Shown: piece after piece, positions 6,624-13,961 of the stretch
How the letters are laid out: each line of letters starts with the position of its first letter
Numbering within the stretch: position 1 is the stretch's first letter
Source of the DNA: CAYRZF01 sp964428805
Lineage (GTDB): Bacteria; Methylomirabilota; Methylomirabilia; Rokubacteriales; CSP1-6
DNA length: 26,240 nt
Direction: 5' to 3'
NCBI GenBank assembly: GCA_964428805.1
Contig: CAYRZF010000023.1
Location: forward strand, 1-26,240
Notes under the pieces: model-generated
Told to the model about the DNA's origin: nothing
What the model saw: the letters and a program-made list of their open reading frames with translations, nothing else
The model's database searches: none
Translations under genes and position numbers: made by a program

Positions 6624-7217
6624 GTGGAGCGAGAAGGGACTCGAGCGGCCGCAAGCCTTATTAGTCGAGGCGTCGGGCTCGCAGTTTTGTCCGTTCTCTC
6701 TTGGCAGGCTCTTGCTCGCGGTGTGAGTTTTTCCTCTCCCGGATTCGTCCTGGGCATTTTGGACGGGGCGAACTTCATCTTCCACGAAGCCGGCCACGTG
6801 CTCTTTGCGTTCTTTGGCGAGTTCCTCGGAGTCCTGGGTGGGTCCCTGACACAAGTGGCGATCCCGGTGATCTGTACGGGCTACTTCGTACGTCACCACC
6901 AACTGGCCGCGTCCGCCGTGACATTGTTTTGGACCGGCGAGAGCATCACGAATGTGGCGATCTACATCGCCGATGCCCGCGTCATGGGGTTACCGCTGCA
7001 TGGTGGCGAGGGCGTGATCCATGATTGGAACTATCTCCTCGGGCGGCTCAATCTGGTCAACCACGCCGAGAGCCTGGGAAGGCTTGCCTTCGCGGTAGGA
7101 GTGATCACGATCCTGTCTGCCCTGGGCCTGCTGGCCGTTGACCTTGTCAGTCGGTGGAATCCGCCTGCTGGACGGGAAGGGTCGATTGATCAGCACGTCG
7201 ATGGGAGAGTCCAGTAG
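6624..7217 (+). CDS. Membrane protein with HEAGH zinc-metallopeptidase motif
   Basis: This 197-residue protein has about four hydrophobic segments. A NFIFHEAGHVLFAFFGEFL helix bears HEAGH (about residues 54-58), the zinc-binding and catalytic pattern of gluzincin-type and M50-like membrane proteases. A later GEGVIHDWNYLL segment supplies His and Asp that could complete the site. It is too short for a canonical site-2 protease and the NPDG motif of M50 is not visible, so proteolytic activity is plausible but unproven. Start GTG 6624 lies 6 bases after the RDD stop with a weak ribosome site, suggesting translational coupling. Confidence 0.72.
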   Translation: MEREGTRAAASLISRGVGLAVLSVLSWQALARGVSFSSPGFVLGILDGANFIFHEAGHVLFAFFGEFLGVLGGSLTQVAIPVICTGYFVRHHQLAASAVTLFWTGESITNVAIYIADARVMGLPLHGGEGVIHDWNYLLGRLNLVNHAESLGRLAFAVGVITILSALGLLAVDLVSRWNPPAGREGSIDQHVDGRVQ

Positions 7218-7237
7218 GCTCCTAAGGAGATGAGCTC

Positions 7238-7765
7238 GTGATCGCCGTAAGATGGGTGCTCACCATTGTCCTGAGCCTCCTCTGGTTGGTCCTTGCCGTC
7301 ACCAACGGATCACTTGCGTGGCGGACCTGGGTGAGAAGGGAGGATCGGGTTCCATCAATCCTTCCGGTGGTCGGCGGATTGTTTGCTTGGCTGGCCGCCA
7401 CAGTGTGTCCGTGGGACAGTCCTCTTGTCGGGCTCTTTTTTTGGTTGGCCCTCATCCTTGATGTTGGTTCCCTGCCGTACCTCGTTCTATTCATTGTTGT
7501 CCTCCACAGGGAGGCCCGGGAGGAGAGGTATTTTTGGAAGCGGACGTATATGGGGTCATCGTGGGCGGTGAAGTTGGCTGTTGGGGTTCTCGGCTGGTTG
7601 GTGTTCTTGGTCCTGATCGGCAGTCTGGGGATACCACTCAGGCAGGACGAAACATCAGGTCAAGCGGCTTTCTTCGTTTGGACGGCGGTCTATTGGATGC
7701 TCTATACTCTGGTCTACGTTCGCCTTAAGAAATACAAGCCAAAAGGGGCAAGAGGAAAATCCTAG
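7238..7765 (+). CDS. Hypothetical membrane protein (4-5 TM)
   Basis: This 175-residue hydrophobic protein has TM-like stretches at about residues 5-25, 42-58, 62-88, 108-130 and 143-160 and a basic tail (RLKKYKPKGARGKS). I do not recognise the family. Start GTG 7238 has an AAGGAG ribosome site in the 20-base gap after the HEAGH protein, so it is likely the third gene of the sigma-54 operon. Base composition is visibly lower in G+C than the flanking chromosome, with several T-runs, in keeping with acquired DNA. Confidence 0.72.
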   Translation: MIAVRWVLTIVLSLLWLVLAVTNGSLAWRTWVRREDRVPSILPVVGGLFAWLAATVCPWDSPLVGLFFWLALILDVGSLPYLVLFIVVLHREAREERYFWKRTYMGSSWAVKLAVGVLGWLVFLVLIGSLGIPLRQDETSGQAAFFVWTAVYWMLYTLVYVRLKKYKPKGARGKS

Positions 7766-7939
7766 GGGCAGGGAAACGGCCTGTATCGGTTTGGACACCT
7801 TGACTCCATCCCGGTGGCGTGTATAGGCTCGGGCCAATGGGCACGTTCCGCCACCTGCTGAATCCTGCGTAGAGCCCCGCCAAGTCTTCCGCCCAAACCG
7901 CCCGGCCCTCAGGGCAGTGATGCCATGAAAGGGAGTTCC

Positions 7940-8020
7940 ATGAAGATCCACCGGCTCTACGTTGACAAGGATGGCGAGTCGCATTTCGAGGACGTGGAGG
8001 AGAGATGGGTAAGCTTATGA
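7940..8020 (+). pseudogene. 5' remnant of a small cupin-family gene
   Basis: ATG 7940 opens MKIHRLYVDKDGESHFEDVE, then six residues and a stop. This is the characteristic start of a family of about 120-residue cupin proteins; the beta-barrel that should follow is gone. The ribosome site (AGGGAG) is intact. The frame runs past the PhzF start (ATG 8005) and stops at 8020, so the truncated peptide overlaps the next gene and could act as a translational leader. Of the upstream bases 7766-7939, only a 7-bp inverted repeat (GGTGGCG/CGCCACC) was noted. Confidence 0.55.
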
Positions 8021-8904
8021 ATTGCTCGCGTTCATACCGGTATCGAGTTGTCGACGTGTTCACTCAGCGGCCCCTGGAAGGGAACCCGCTTGCGGTGTTC
8101 CCGGATGCGTCCGGACTTGATGATGTGACGATGCAGCGAATCGCCAAAGAGCTGAACTTGTCGGAGACGACCTTCGTTGTCCCATCGACTCGGGCAGACT
8201 GCGCGGTCCGCGTGCGGATGTTCACACCAACCAAGGAGATGGTGTTTGCTGGACATCCGACGATTGGTACGAGCTTCGTCTTGCTCGATGAAGGGATCGT
8301 ACCGAAGCATAGTGACCGTTTCGTCCTCGATGAGAAGGTCGGCCCGGTACCGATCCGTGTAGAGCCGGGCGAGCGACCCCTGATCTGGTTGACCACCCCC
8401 CCGATTAACGATGGAAGATCCTACGACCGGGCGCTTGGCGCGCAGGTGCTCGGACTCGATCCGAGCGATCTTCTCGACATACCTCCACGACTCCTCAGTG
8501 CGGGCAACCCTGGCGTCTATATCGGGGTCAAGGACAAAGAGGCCGTCGATCGAGCCCGGCTCGATTTCGCGGGTTTGGGAATGCTCAAGGGTGTACCCGG
8601 AGAGCCAATCTGCGTCTTCGTATTCGCACCAACCCCCGAAGGAGCCTACTCGCGAATGTTCGCACCAGAATACGGAATTGCCGAAGATCCGGCGAGCGGG
8701 AGCTTGACCGGACCACTCGCCGCGTTCATGATGCGACACGGTCTCGTAGCGCGCGCCGCCGGTACACGCTTCGTCAGCGAACAAGGTACCAAGATGGGAC
8801 GTCGCAGCATCTTGCACGTCCAGATCCACGGCGACCAAGGAGTGGATGGGATTGACGTCGGCGGTCACGTGACGTCGCTCGTCCACGCCACAATGACGCT
8901 ATAG
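8005..8904 (+). CDS. PhzF family phenazine biosynthesis-like isomerase/epimerase
   Basis: This 299-residue protein has the two-lobed diaminopimelate-epimerase fold of PhzF. Visible signatures are VVDVFTQRPLEGNPLAV at the N-terminus, the catalytic Glu in LNLSETTFV, the MVFAGHPTIGTSF loop and the second-lobe IAEDPASGSLTGPLA loop. PhzF isomerises trans-2,3-dihydro-3-hydroxyanthranilate, but most members outside phenazine clusters have unknown substrates, and no phz genes are present here. Start ATG 8005 has a GTGGAGGAGAG ribosome site; ATG 8017 is an alternative four codons in. It lies behind the cupin remnant. Confidence 0.9.
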   Translation: MGKLMNCSRSYRYRVVDVFTQRPLEGNPLAVFPDASGLDDVTMQRIAKELNLSETTFVVPSTRADCAVRVRMFTPTKEMVFAGHPTIGTSFVLLDEGIVPKHSDRFVLDEKVGPVPIRVEPGERPLIWLTTPPINDGRSYDRALGAQVLGLDPSDLLDIPPRLLSAGNPGVYIGVKDKEAVDRARLDFAGLGMLKGVPGEPICVFVFAPTPEGAYSRMFAPEYGIAEDPASGSLTGPLAAFMMRHGLVARAAGTRFVSEQGTKMGRRSILHVQIHGDQGVDGIDVGGHVTSLVHATMTL

Positions 8905-9050
8905 GAGTCAGACTCGGCCAAACCGCCCCGATCCCCCGCAAGGCGCGCCCCCAACCTCAAGGGACGGCCAGGCGCCGGAAACGCCGACGTTCGTAGCCGG
9001 TAGAGGTACTTTCCGGTGACCCCATCTCGCAGCAGTGGCCCAGCCCGCTC

Positions 9051-10082
9051 TTATGGGGATACTGCCACCCGTTTGAGGAAGTTCAGCTCGTCCAGTACTT
9101 TCCCGGCACCACGGACCACACAGTAAAGAGGCTCGTCGCTGACGTGGACCGGGAGCCGCGTCTCCTCGCTGAGCAGGGCCTCCAGCCCTTTGAGCAGTGC
9201 CCCGCCGCCCGTAAGGACGATTCCCTTGTCCACGATGTCGGCGGCCAGTTCCGGCGGCGTCTGCTCGAGGCAAACCCGAACCGTGTCTACGATGGTCACG
9301 ACGGGTTCTCGGAGGGCCTCGTGCACTTCCTGATCCGTGATCACGATGGTCTTGGGGAGCCCATCGATGAGGTCTCGCCCCTTCACTTCCATCGTTTGGC
9401 TGCTGTTCCCCTTGGGGACCGCGGATCCCAGCTTGATCTTGATCTCTTCGGCCTGGCGCTCGCCGATCAGCAGGTTGTGACGCTTCCTGATATGATGAAT
9501 GAGCGCCTCATCCATCTCGTCACCGGCGATCCGGACAGACTTGGAGCACACGATCCCGGACAGGGAGATGACCGCCACCTCCGTGGTACCCCCCCCAATG
9601 TCCACAATGATGTTGCCGCCTGGTTCAGCGATGGGTAGACCGGCCCCGATGGCGGCCGCCATTGGCTCCTCGATCAGATAGACCTCCCGCGCCCCCGCCT
9701 GCATGGCTGCCTCCCGGACGGCTCGTTTCTCTACCTGCGTGATGCCGGACGGAACAGTGACCACAATGCGGGGCCAGACCCGCGTCCGGCGCCGCTGAAC
9801 CTTCCTGACGAAGTAATGGAGCATCTTCTCCGTGACATCGAAATCAGCGATCACCCCGTCCCGCAGGGGGCGGATGACCCGAATGTTGCCCGGAGCCCGG
9901 CCGAGCATGGCCTTTGCCTCATTTCCCACAGCCAGAACGGAGCCGTCGTTCAGGTTGATCGCAACGATGGACGGCTCGTTGAGGACAATCCCCTGTCCCC
10001 GGACGTAGACGAGCGTGTTAGCAGTGCCCAGATCTATGGCGAGGTCATTCGAGACGACGCTGCCGAAGGCTCTAAGGAGCAT
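9051..10082 (-). CDS. mreB: Rod shape-determining protein MreB
   Basis: This 343-residue bacterial actin is full length for the family. It shows the phosphate-1 motif IDLGTANTLV, the connecting segment IEEPMAAAIGAG, the phosphate-2 motif VDIGGGTTEVAVISLSG and the adenosine motif IVLTGGGALLKG. It polymerises under the inner membrane and directs the elongasome, so the host should be rod-shaped. mreC, mreD, pbp2 and rodA do not follow, so this is either an isolated mreB or one of several paralogues. It lies 15 bases downstream of a 42-residue membrane peptide gene on the same strand. Confidence 0.95.
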   Translation of the reverse strand: MLLRAFGSVVSNDLAIDLGTANTLVYVRGQGIVLNEPSIVAINLNDGSVLAVGNEAKAMLGRAPGNIRVIRPLRDGVIADFDVTEKMLHYFVRKVQRRRTRVWPRIVVTVPSGITQVEKRAVREAAMQAGAREVYLIEEPMAAAIGAGLPIAEPGGNIIVDIGGGTTEVAVISLSGIVCSKSVRIAGDEMDEALIHHIRKRHNLLIGERQAEEIKIKLGSAVPKGNSSQTMEVKGRDLIDGLPKTIVITDQEVHEALREPVVTIVDTVRVCLEQTPPELAADIVDKGIVLTGGGALLKGLEALLSEETRLPVHVSDEPLYCVVRGAGKVLDELNFLKRVAVSP

Positions 10083-10097
10083 GCCTTCGGAGCGGCC

Positions 10098-10226
10098 CTA
10101 GAGAAACCGCCGAATCACCCAGGCGAGGATGCCAAGCCCGAGCAATAAAATCACGAGCATCTTCGTCGCGACCCACCAATCAATCCTGCCCATGAGTTTC
10201 CGCATACGAGGCCGGATTCCCTTCAC
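10098..10226 (-). CDS. 42-residue single-TM peptide upstream of mreB
   Basis: GTG 10226 opens a 42-codon ORF. A basic amphipathic N-terminus (VKGIRPRMRKLMGRIDWW) is followed by one membrane helix (MLVILLLGLGILAWVI) and RRFL. No family is recognised. Support for a real gene comes from its position 15 bases ahead of mreB on the same strand, and from a second, diverged copy of its 5' half at 11108-11178. In that copy the differences spare the shared KLxGRIDWWV core. A weak GATAGAGC leader precedes the GTG. Confidence 0.5.
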   Translation of the reverse strand: MKGIRPRMRKLMGRIDWWVATKMLVILLLGLGILAWVIRRFL

Positions 10227-10241
10227 GCTCTATCTCATTTA
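10171..10241 (-). repeat. 71-bp duplicated block, copy 1 (5' half of the 42-residue gene)
   Basis: About 85% identical, by eye and without gaps, to 11108-11178. The shared block covers the leader and first 19 codons of the small membrane-peptide gene. Confidence 0.8.
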
Positions 10242-10328
10242 GCCCCGGAGGCTCCCCTGAGCCCCGCGTCCGCGCGAATTGCGCAGGGGTGAAACGGCAT
10301 GGCGAGGACAGCGAACCGAGGAAGGCCG

Positions 10329-10829
10329 TCAGGAGGGAAGGTAGAGGCGGTCACCCCCCTCCTCTTTGGCCCGGGCCATCAACTCCATCGCCTGGCCCAG
10401 CAGGTCTGTTTCACTGGCGGCAGTCTGGGGATAGCAGCTGCCTCCTGCGCTCCAGGTCGAACTCCACTCCCGTCCTCCGGCACTCGATGGATGGGCCCCC
10501 AGTTCCTCTTTCAGCCGCTTGTGGATTCGGGGCAAGGTCCGCGTTTCTGCATCAATCAACAGAAGGCCGATCGAGGATGGAGACAATGTCGTGACAACGT
10601 CCGTAGCGCGGACCTGGCGGGTAGCCACTTCAGCAATGCGCTTTGTCAGAACCGAATCGACTTCGGCCGGACGAAGGTCGGGAGTCATGCAGACGACCGA
10701 AATAGAATACTGCAGCCTTCTTGCTTTTGGAACCTCAAGGTGGAGAAGGATCCTGAACAGATCTTCTTCCACGAAGTTCCGAAATTCCCGGGAGGGCCGA
10801 TTGGCGCTGGGTGGCCGTTGATCGGTCAT
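10329..10829 (-). CDS. Degenerate GGDEF-fold protein
   Basis: This 166-residue protein follows the diguanylate cyclase fold. It has a YSISVVCMTPDL strand, the RQVRATDVVTTLSPSSIGLLL region where GG(D/E)EF normally sits, and a C-terminal WSAGGSCYPQ ... LLGQAMELMARAKEEGGDRLYLP segment that matches the end of GGDEF domains (ALYRAKxxGRN-type). The GGDEF active loop itself is replaced by LSPSS, so it cannot be a normal cyclase. A receptor or structural role is more likely. Start ATG 10829 is chosen for its AAAGGTGG ribosome site over an upstream ATG at 10874. A sigma-54 promoter lies about 100 bp upstream. Confidence 0.7.
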   Translation of the reverse strand: MTDQRPPSANRPSREFRNFVEEDLFRILLHLEVPKARRLQYSISVVCMTPDLRPAEVDSVLTKRIAEVATRQVRATDVVTTLSPSSIGLLLIDAETRTLPRIHKRLKEELGAHPSSAGGREWSSTWSAGGSCYPQTAASETDLLGQAMELMARAKEEGGDRLYLPS

Positions 10830-10926
10830 TGCTTCCACCTTTCGCGTTGGCGATTGAAGCTGGCTGATCGGCATCGCTTCTATGTCCTATCGTGAGCGAG
10901 TGGGGGCACCTGAACCACCGGAGAGC

Positions 10927-10942
10927 AGCAACTTTCCTGCCA
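10927..10942 (-). promoter_or_regulatory. Sigma-54 promoter of the degenerate GGDEF gene
   Basis: The reverse strand reads TGGCAGGAAAGTTGCT, with GG and GC 10 bp apart and only one or two departures from consensus. It points at the gene starting at 10829, giving a leader of about 85-90 nt. Confidence 0.78.
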
Positions 10943-11012
10943 GCTCGGACCCTAGCAAGTCAGCCGTCATCTTCTAAGAACCATTAAAAATGAACTCGAT
11001 TAAGCATAAGTT

Positions 11013-11034
11013 GAAAGGAACACCGGGTCCTTTC
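11013..11034. promoter_or_regulatory. Inverted repeat GAAAGGA-N8-TCCTTTC, possible activator site
   Basis: Perfect 7-bp arms separated by 8 bp, about 70-90 bp upstream of the sigma-54 promoter at 10927-10942. That is a suitable position for an enhancer-binding protein. A hairpin with another role is possible. Confidence 0.35.
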
Positions 11035-11107
11035 GACAGATCCTAAGTCCGTTGCTGTCCGTTCATACCCGATCATACTGTTCAGACCTCTGTCGGGAGG
11101 CGGACAC

Positions 11108-11178
11108 ACCCACCAATCAATCCTGCCGATGAGTTTCCGCACACGCGTCCAGACTCCTTTCACGCTCTACCTCACTAC
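11108..11178 (-). repeat. 71-bp duplicated block, copy 2 (truncated 42-residue gene)
   Basis: This copy starts at GTG 11163, 11 bases after the glycine-zipper lipoprotein stop. It encodes VKGVWTRVRKLIGRIDWWV and then diverges abruptly into unrelated sequence with no membrane helix. It is a broken second copy of the gene ahead of mreB. Confidence 0.75.
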
Positions 11179-11477
11179 TTTTCCTTCGACGCTCCCCCGC
11201 CCAGGCTCTTCTGGACGTCCTCCCNNNNNNNNNNNNNNNNNNNNNNNNNNNNNNNNNNNNNNNNNNNNNNNNNNNNNNNNNNNNNNNNNNNNNNNNNNNN
11301 NNNNNNNNNNNNNNNNNNNNNNNNGAGGGGGCTGCCTCCGATGGCGCCGATGACGGCCCCGCTCGCCGCGCCGATCGCGCCGCCGCTCAGGGCGCGCTGC
11401 TGCCGGGGCGTCATGTTGGCGCACCCGGTCATCGCCACCAGCACGAGCACAAGCGTGAAGCTCACAAGTCGTTTCAT
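11175..11477 (-). CDS. Glycine-zipper lipoprotein (interrupted by assembly gap)
   Basis: The N-terminus is a lipoprotein signal with Cys19 (LVAMTGCAN), followed by MTPRQQRALSGG and a glycine zipper (AIGAASGAVIGAIGG), the pattern of outer-membrane 17-kDa-antigen/YMGG-type proteins. A 100-N gap removes the middle, and the far side reads EDVQKSLGGGASKEK and a stop in the same nominal frame. The true gap length is unknown, so frame continuity and total length are not certain. The ATG overlaps the stop of the previous gene (ATGA). It is the last intact gene of the lipoprotein operon. Confidence 0.7.
   Translation of the reverse strand: MKRLVSFTLVLVLVAMTGCANMTPRQQRALSGGAIGAASGAVIGAIGGSPLXXXXXXXXXXXXXXXXXXXXXXXXXXXXXXXXXXEDVQKSLGGGASKEK
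11225..11324. other. Assembly gap (100 N)
   Basis: Exactly 100 N, a placeholder for unknown length, inside the glycine-zipper lipoprotein gene. Confidence 0.99.
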
Positions 11478-11875
11478 TTGCTCTTCCCTCCCTTTTCCGC
11501 CCTCAGCGCGGGGAGCACGACTGCCTGGAAGATCGTGTCCACCACCGGCCGCTTGACCTGATCCGGGTAAGTCTCGTAGTAGGCGTCAACCTGTCGCACG
11601 ACGTCGTTGATGGGCTTGCCGGCAAGGCCTTTGACCAGCAGGGGGATGAAGCTCTTGGTTCCGGCCGGCTGGGGCCCGGTCCGAGCCCGCTCGTATTCCA
11701 CCAGGTTGCCGATCCCCCACACGAAGGCGACCTTGGCGTCGGGCGACATGGTCTGCCAGAGTTCGCCGGTGAGGAGCTCGGGCGGGCGCTCGGCGGATCC
11801 GACAATGCCCCATATCAGAAGCCACAGCAGGAGAACGAGCCCCCCGAACGTCGAAACGACGAGCGTCCTGTTCAT
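11474..11875 (-). CDS. Hypothetical membrane-anchored envelope protein
   Basis: A 133-residue protein with one N-terminal TM or uncleaved signal (LVVSTFGGLVLLLWLLIWGIVG) and a soluble periplasmic domain. The domain contains LLTGELWQTMSPDAKVAFVW, GIGNLVEYER, SFIPLLVKGLAGKPINDVV and VDAYYETYPDQVKRPVVD. I recognise no named family. The frame opens at GTG 11893, overlapping the upstream stop, but ATG 11875 has the best-spaced GGAGG and is preferred (ATG 11878 is also possible). It sits inside the operon that begins at the sigma-54 promoter at 13860. Confidence 0.72.
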   Translation of the reverse strand: MNRTLVVSTFGGLVLLLWLLIWGIVGSAERPPELLTGELWQTMSPDAKVAFVWGIGNLVEYERARTGPQPAGTKSFIPLLVKGLAGKPINDVVRQVDAYYETYPDQVKRPVVDTIFQAVVLPALRAEKGGKSK

Positions 11876-11889
11876 CATTCCCCTCCGTC

Positions 11890-12477
11890 TCACTTGCCCC
11901 GGCCGCCGCCGTGGCCGCCGACCCCTGAGCGGTCGATGCCGGCGCCCGACATGGACCTATCGCCCTGCCCGTAGGCGTAGCCACGACCGTGCTCACTCAC
12001 GCCGCTGACCCGCCCGGCGTTGGCGCCCCGGTCGTTCGTTGCGTTGTCATCGAGGTGGCCCTTTCCGGGCTTGCCGGCGGCGTCCGGCTTCCCCACGACT
12101 TGGGTCCGGCCGCTCCCGTTGGTGATCGTCGTGCCGGACATACTCGACTTGCGGCTTACCAGTTGTCCCAGGTTCTTCACATCTGACGGAATCTGCTCGT
12201 TCGCCTTCATGCCCTTGAAGATCTCGCCCCATCCCCGGTGCTGCTTCATCGAGGCGATCTGGTCGCGCGTCAGAGTCTTCTGGCCGGGGAACGAAACGGC
12301 AGGGCAGCCGCCCGCCTGGGCGTCGCAGAGTGCCTGGGCGATCTTCTGGTTGCCCGGCGAGAGTCTGTCAAAGGCGCTCGAGCTCGACATCTGCATGGGT
12401 GTCGTGGCGGTCTGAGCCCAGGCCGTCGCCACGGTCAACCCGACCAGCACGATGGCTGTCAGGAAGGCTCTCAGCAT
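11890..12477 (-). CDS. Secreted hypothetical protein, Gly/Ser-rich tail
   Basis: A 195-residue protein with a clear signal peptide (LTAIVLVGLTVATAWA, cleavage before QTA). A globular middle has two cysteines (ALCDAQAGGCPAV) and a TLTRDQIASMKQHRGWGEIF segment. A low-complexity Gly/Asp/Ser/Asn/Lys tail runs from about residue 115. No family is recognised. The two cysteines may form a disulfide in the periplasm. It is in the same operon as the neighbouring envelope proteins, 17 bases after the DUF3568 stop. Confidence 0.72.
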   Translation of the reverse strand: MLRAFLTAIVLVGLTVATAWAQTATTPMQMSSSSAFDRLSPGNQKIAQALCDAQAGGCPAVSFPGQKTLTRDQIASMKQHRGWGEIFKGMKANEQIPSDVKNLGQLVSRKSSMSGTTITNGSGRTQVVGKPDAAGKPGKGHLDDNATNDRGANAGRVSGVSEHGRGYAYGQGDRSMSGAGIDRSGVGGHGGGRGK

Positions 12478-12494
12478 GGTTGGGTCCTCCTTCG

Positions 12495-12968
12495 CTACTT
12501 CTTCGCCGCCGGCGCTGCCGAGGGCGGCGTGACCTCGCGCCCCAGGACCGGCTCGTCGTCGAGCCTTCGTTCGGTCTGGATAATGATCTCCGCGGCCGTG
12601 GCCCGGTCCTTGAAGAACATGCCCTGCTTGGCATTGACGCGCATCCGGGTTGTCTGCGACGTCACCCGGTCGAGCTCGATCTCGATCGTGCGGTCACCGG
12701 CCTGGGCCACGATCTTCCGGCCGGAGTCGGTGGGCTGGTTCTCCTTCACCTCCATGTCCATCCGCTTGAGCGTCTTGAGCGTGGCCGCCCGGAGGCCCTC
12801 CTCGGGCGCGGTGAAGGTCTTGTAGGCGATGCTGTCCAGGGTGTAGGAGACCCCCGTGCCGGCACTGACCCCGGCCCCGACGCCGAATAGCGTGAGCCCG
12901 GCGGCGGCGCAGCCCGCGGCGCCGACCAGGGTCATGACCACCAGCCCGACCGGCAACCAGCGCGACAT
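12495..12968 (-). CDS. DUF3568-type lipoprotein
   Basis: A 157-residue protein with a lipoprotein signal (VVMTLVGAAGCAAAG) and a hydrophobic glycine-rich loop. A small alpha-beta domain follows: VSYTLDSIAYKTFTAPEEGL, then a LKRMDMEVKEN helix and an EIELDRVTSQTTRMRV strand. This is the layout of DUF3568 lipoproteins, whose function is unknown. ATG 12968 shares its A with the TGA of the upstream glycine-zipper gene (TGATG), indicating translational coupling. Confidence 0.75.
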   Translation of the reverse strand: MSRWLPVGLVVMTLVGAAGCAAAGLTLFGVGAGVSAGTGVSYTLDSIAYKTFTAPEEGLRAATLKTLKRMDMEVKENQPTDSGRKIVAQAGDRTIEIELDRVTSQTTRMRVNAKQGMFFKDRATAAEIIIQTERRLDDEPVLGREVTPPSAAPAAKK

Positions 12969-13423
12969 CAACTGGTGTACCTCCGCCCCCGCATGCAGGT
13001 GCGATAGGCCTCAACGTAGCGCGCGTCGTTCTTGTTGGCCTCGTTGACGCCGTAGAGCGTCCCCGCGGTTGCGCCGACGATCCCGCCGATCGCCGCGCCC
13101 TTCCCGGCGCCCTTGCCACCGCCGGCGATCGCGCCGCCCGCGGCGCCGACACCAGCCCCGAGCACGCCGCCGATTGCCGCATCCTTCAGCAGCTCGGTCG
13201 TCTTGTCACCGGAAGCGGACTTGGCGTACTGGTTACAGGCGTCGATGTCGGCCGCCGTCGGCGTGACCGCGACGTGACGCACCCCAGAGGCCACTCCCGC
13301 CGGTCTTGCCGGCTCTTTGCCGGTCCAGTTCGCCACGACCAGACCGGTCACCAGCGCCGTGACAATCACGAGCGCCATCCCGATCGCGGTCATCTTCCAA
13401 GGGTTCCAATTGATATCCGCCAT
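12968..13423 (-). CDS. Glycine-zipper inner-membrane/periplasmic protein
   Basis: A 151-residue protein with an N-terminal anchor (MTAIGMALVIVTALVTGLVV), a linker, and a long glycine zipper (GVLGAGVGAAGGAIAGGGKG and onward to about residue 125). Two conserved-looking Cys lie on either side (DACNQYA, YRTCMRG). Such zippers insert into membranes or oligomerise; the precise role is unknown. Start ATG 13423 is set by an AAAGGAGG ribosome site, although the frame stays open upstream through the CheY-like gene. It lies 14 bases after that gene and is co-transcribed with it. Confidence 0.8.
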   Translation of the reverse strand: MADINWNPWKMTAIGMALVIVTALVTGLVVANWTGKEPARPAGVASGVRHVAVTPTAADIDACNQYAKSASGDKTTELLKDAAIGGVLGAGVGAAGGAIAGGGKGAGKGAAIGGIVGATAGTLYGVNEANKNDARYVEAYRTCMRGRRYTS

Positions 13424-13437
13424 ATGCGTGCCTCCTT

Positions 13438-13827
13438 TCAGACGGTGGATCGCTGTCTCTGACGAGACGCCCCCGCCGCCAGTGCCAACCGTAGCCGGGA
13501 GAGTTCCACGGGTTTTTCCAGAACCGCCAGGACTCCCTGAGCGGCCAGGTCCCCCGGCACGTCCTCCACGCAACTGGCGATTATGATCCCGCATACCCCC
13601 GGGGCGCCCCGTCGCGTGAGGCGAAGTAGGTCCAGCACCGTGACCACGACGTTCCTGCTGGGCGGAAGATCCGCATCGAGCAGCAGGACATCAAAGGGCT
13701 CGGAGGAGAGACGCGCGAATCCTGCCGGGATGTCCTCGGCCACGCTCACCTCGTGCCCCTCGGCGGACAGGATCGCCCGCAGGCCTTCCCGGGCATGAGG
13801 CTCGGGTTCGACTACCAGGATGCGCAT
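13438..13827 (-). CDS. Stand-alone CheY-like response regulator receiver
   Basis: A 129-residue single receiver domain. It has the acidic pocket (Glu7 and Glu9 in VVEPEP, in place of the usual Asp pair), phospho-acceptor Asp51 in LLLDADLPP, a conserved Ser at about 85 (IASCVED) and Lys105-Pro in VLEKPVE. There is no output domain. The Glu-for-Asp change in the Mg2+ pocket may alter phosphorylation. It is the first gene of an operon of envelope proteins and sits directly behind a sigma-54 promoter and a GGTAAGATTTACC site. It may feed back on the NtrC/kinase pair encoded just upstream. Confidence 0.85.
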   Translation of the reverse strand: MRILVVEPEPHAREGLRAILSAEGHEVSVAEDIPAGFARLSSEPFDVLLLDADLPPSRNVVVTVLDLLRLTRRGAPGVCGIIIASCVEDVPGDLAAQGVLAVLEKPVELSRLRLALAAGASRQRQRSTV

Positions 13828-13859
13828 CTCATTCCTCTCCTCCTTGCCACGTGGAGGAG

Positions 13860-13875
13860 AGCAACCCCCGTGCCC
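13860..13875 (-). promoter_or_regulatory. Sigma-54 promoter of the CheY-like/lipoprotein operon
   Basis: The reverse strand reads GGGCACGGGGGTTGCT, matching TGGCACG-N4-TTGCW except for the first base, with correct GG-N10-GC spacing. The CheY-like ATG is about 30 bp further on, with a GAGGAGAGGA ribosome site. Confidence 0.8.
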
Positions 13876-13939
13876 ACACGACGGCAGGGGCTAACTGCTG
13901 GAAAAATCGCAGGTTGGGATCAGCCCGACCGCGAAGGAA

Positions 13940-13952
13940 GGTAAGATTTACC
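13940..13952. promoter_or_regulatory. GGTAAGATTTACC enhancer site
   Basis: A palindrome with 5-bp arms GGTAA/TTACC around GAT, about 70 bp upstream of the sigma-54 promoter at 13860-13875. It matches the copies at 18722-18823. A weaker second copy (GTACTTTTTAC, 13955-13965) overlaps the end of the adjacent lipoprotein gene. Confidence 0.75.
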
Positions 13953-13961
13953 GAGTACTTT

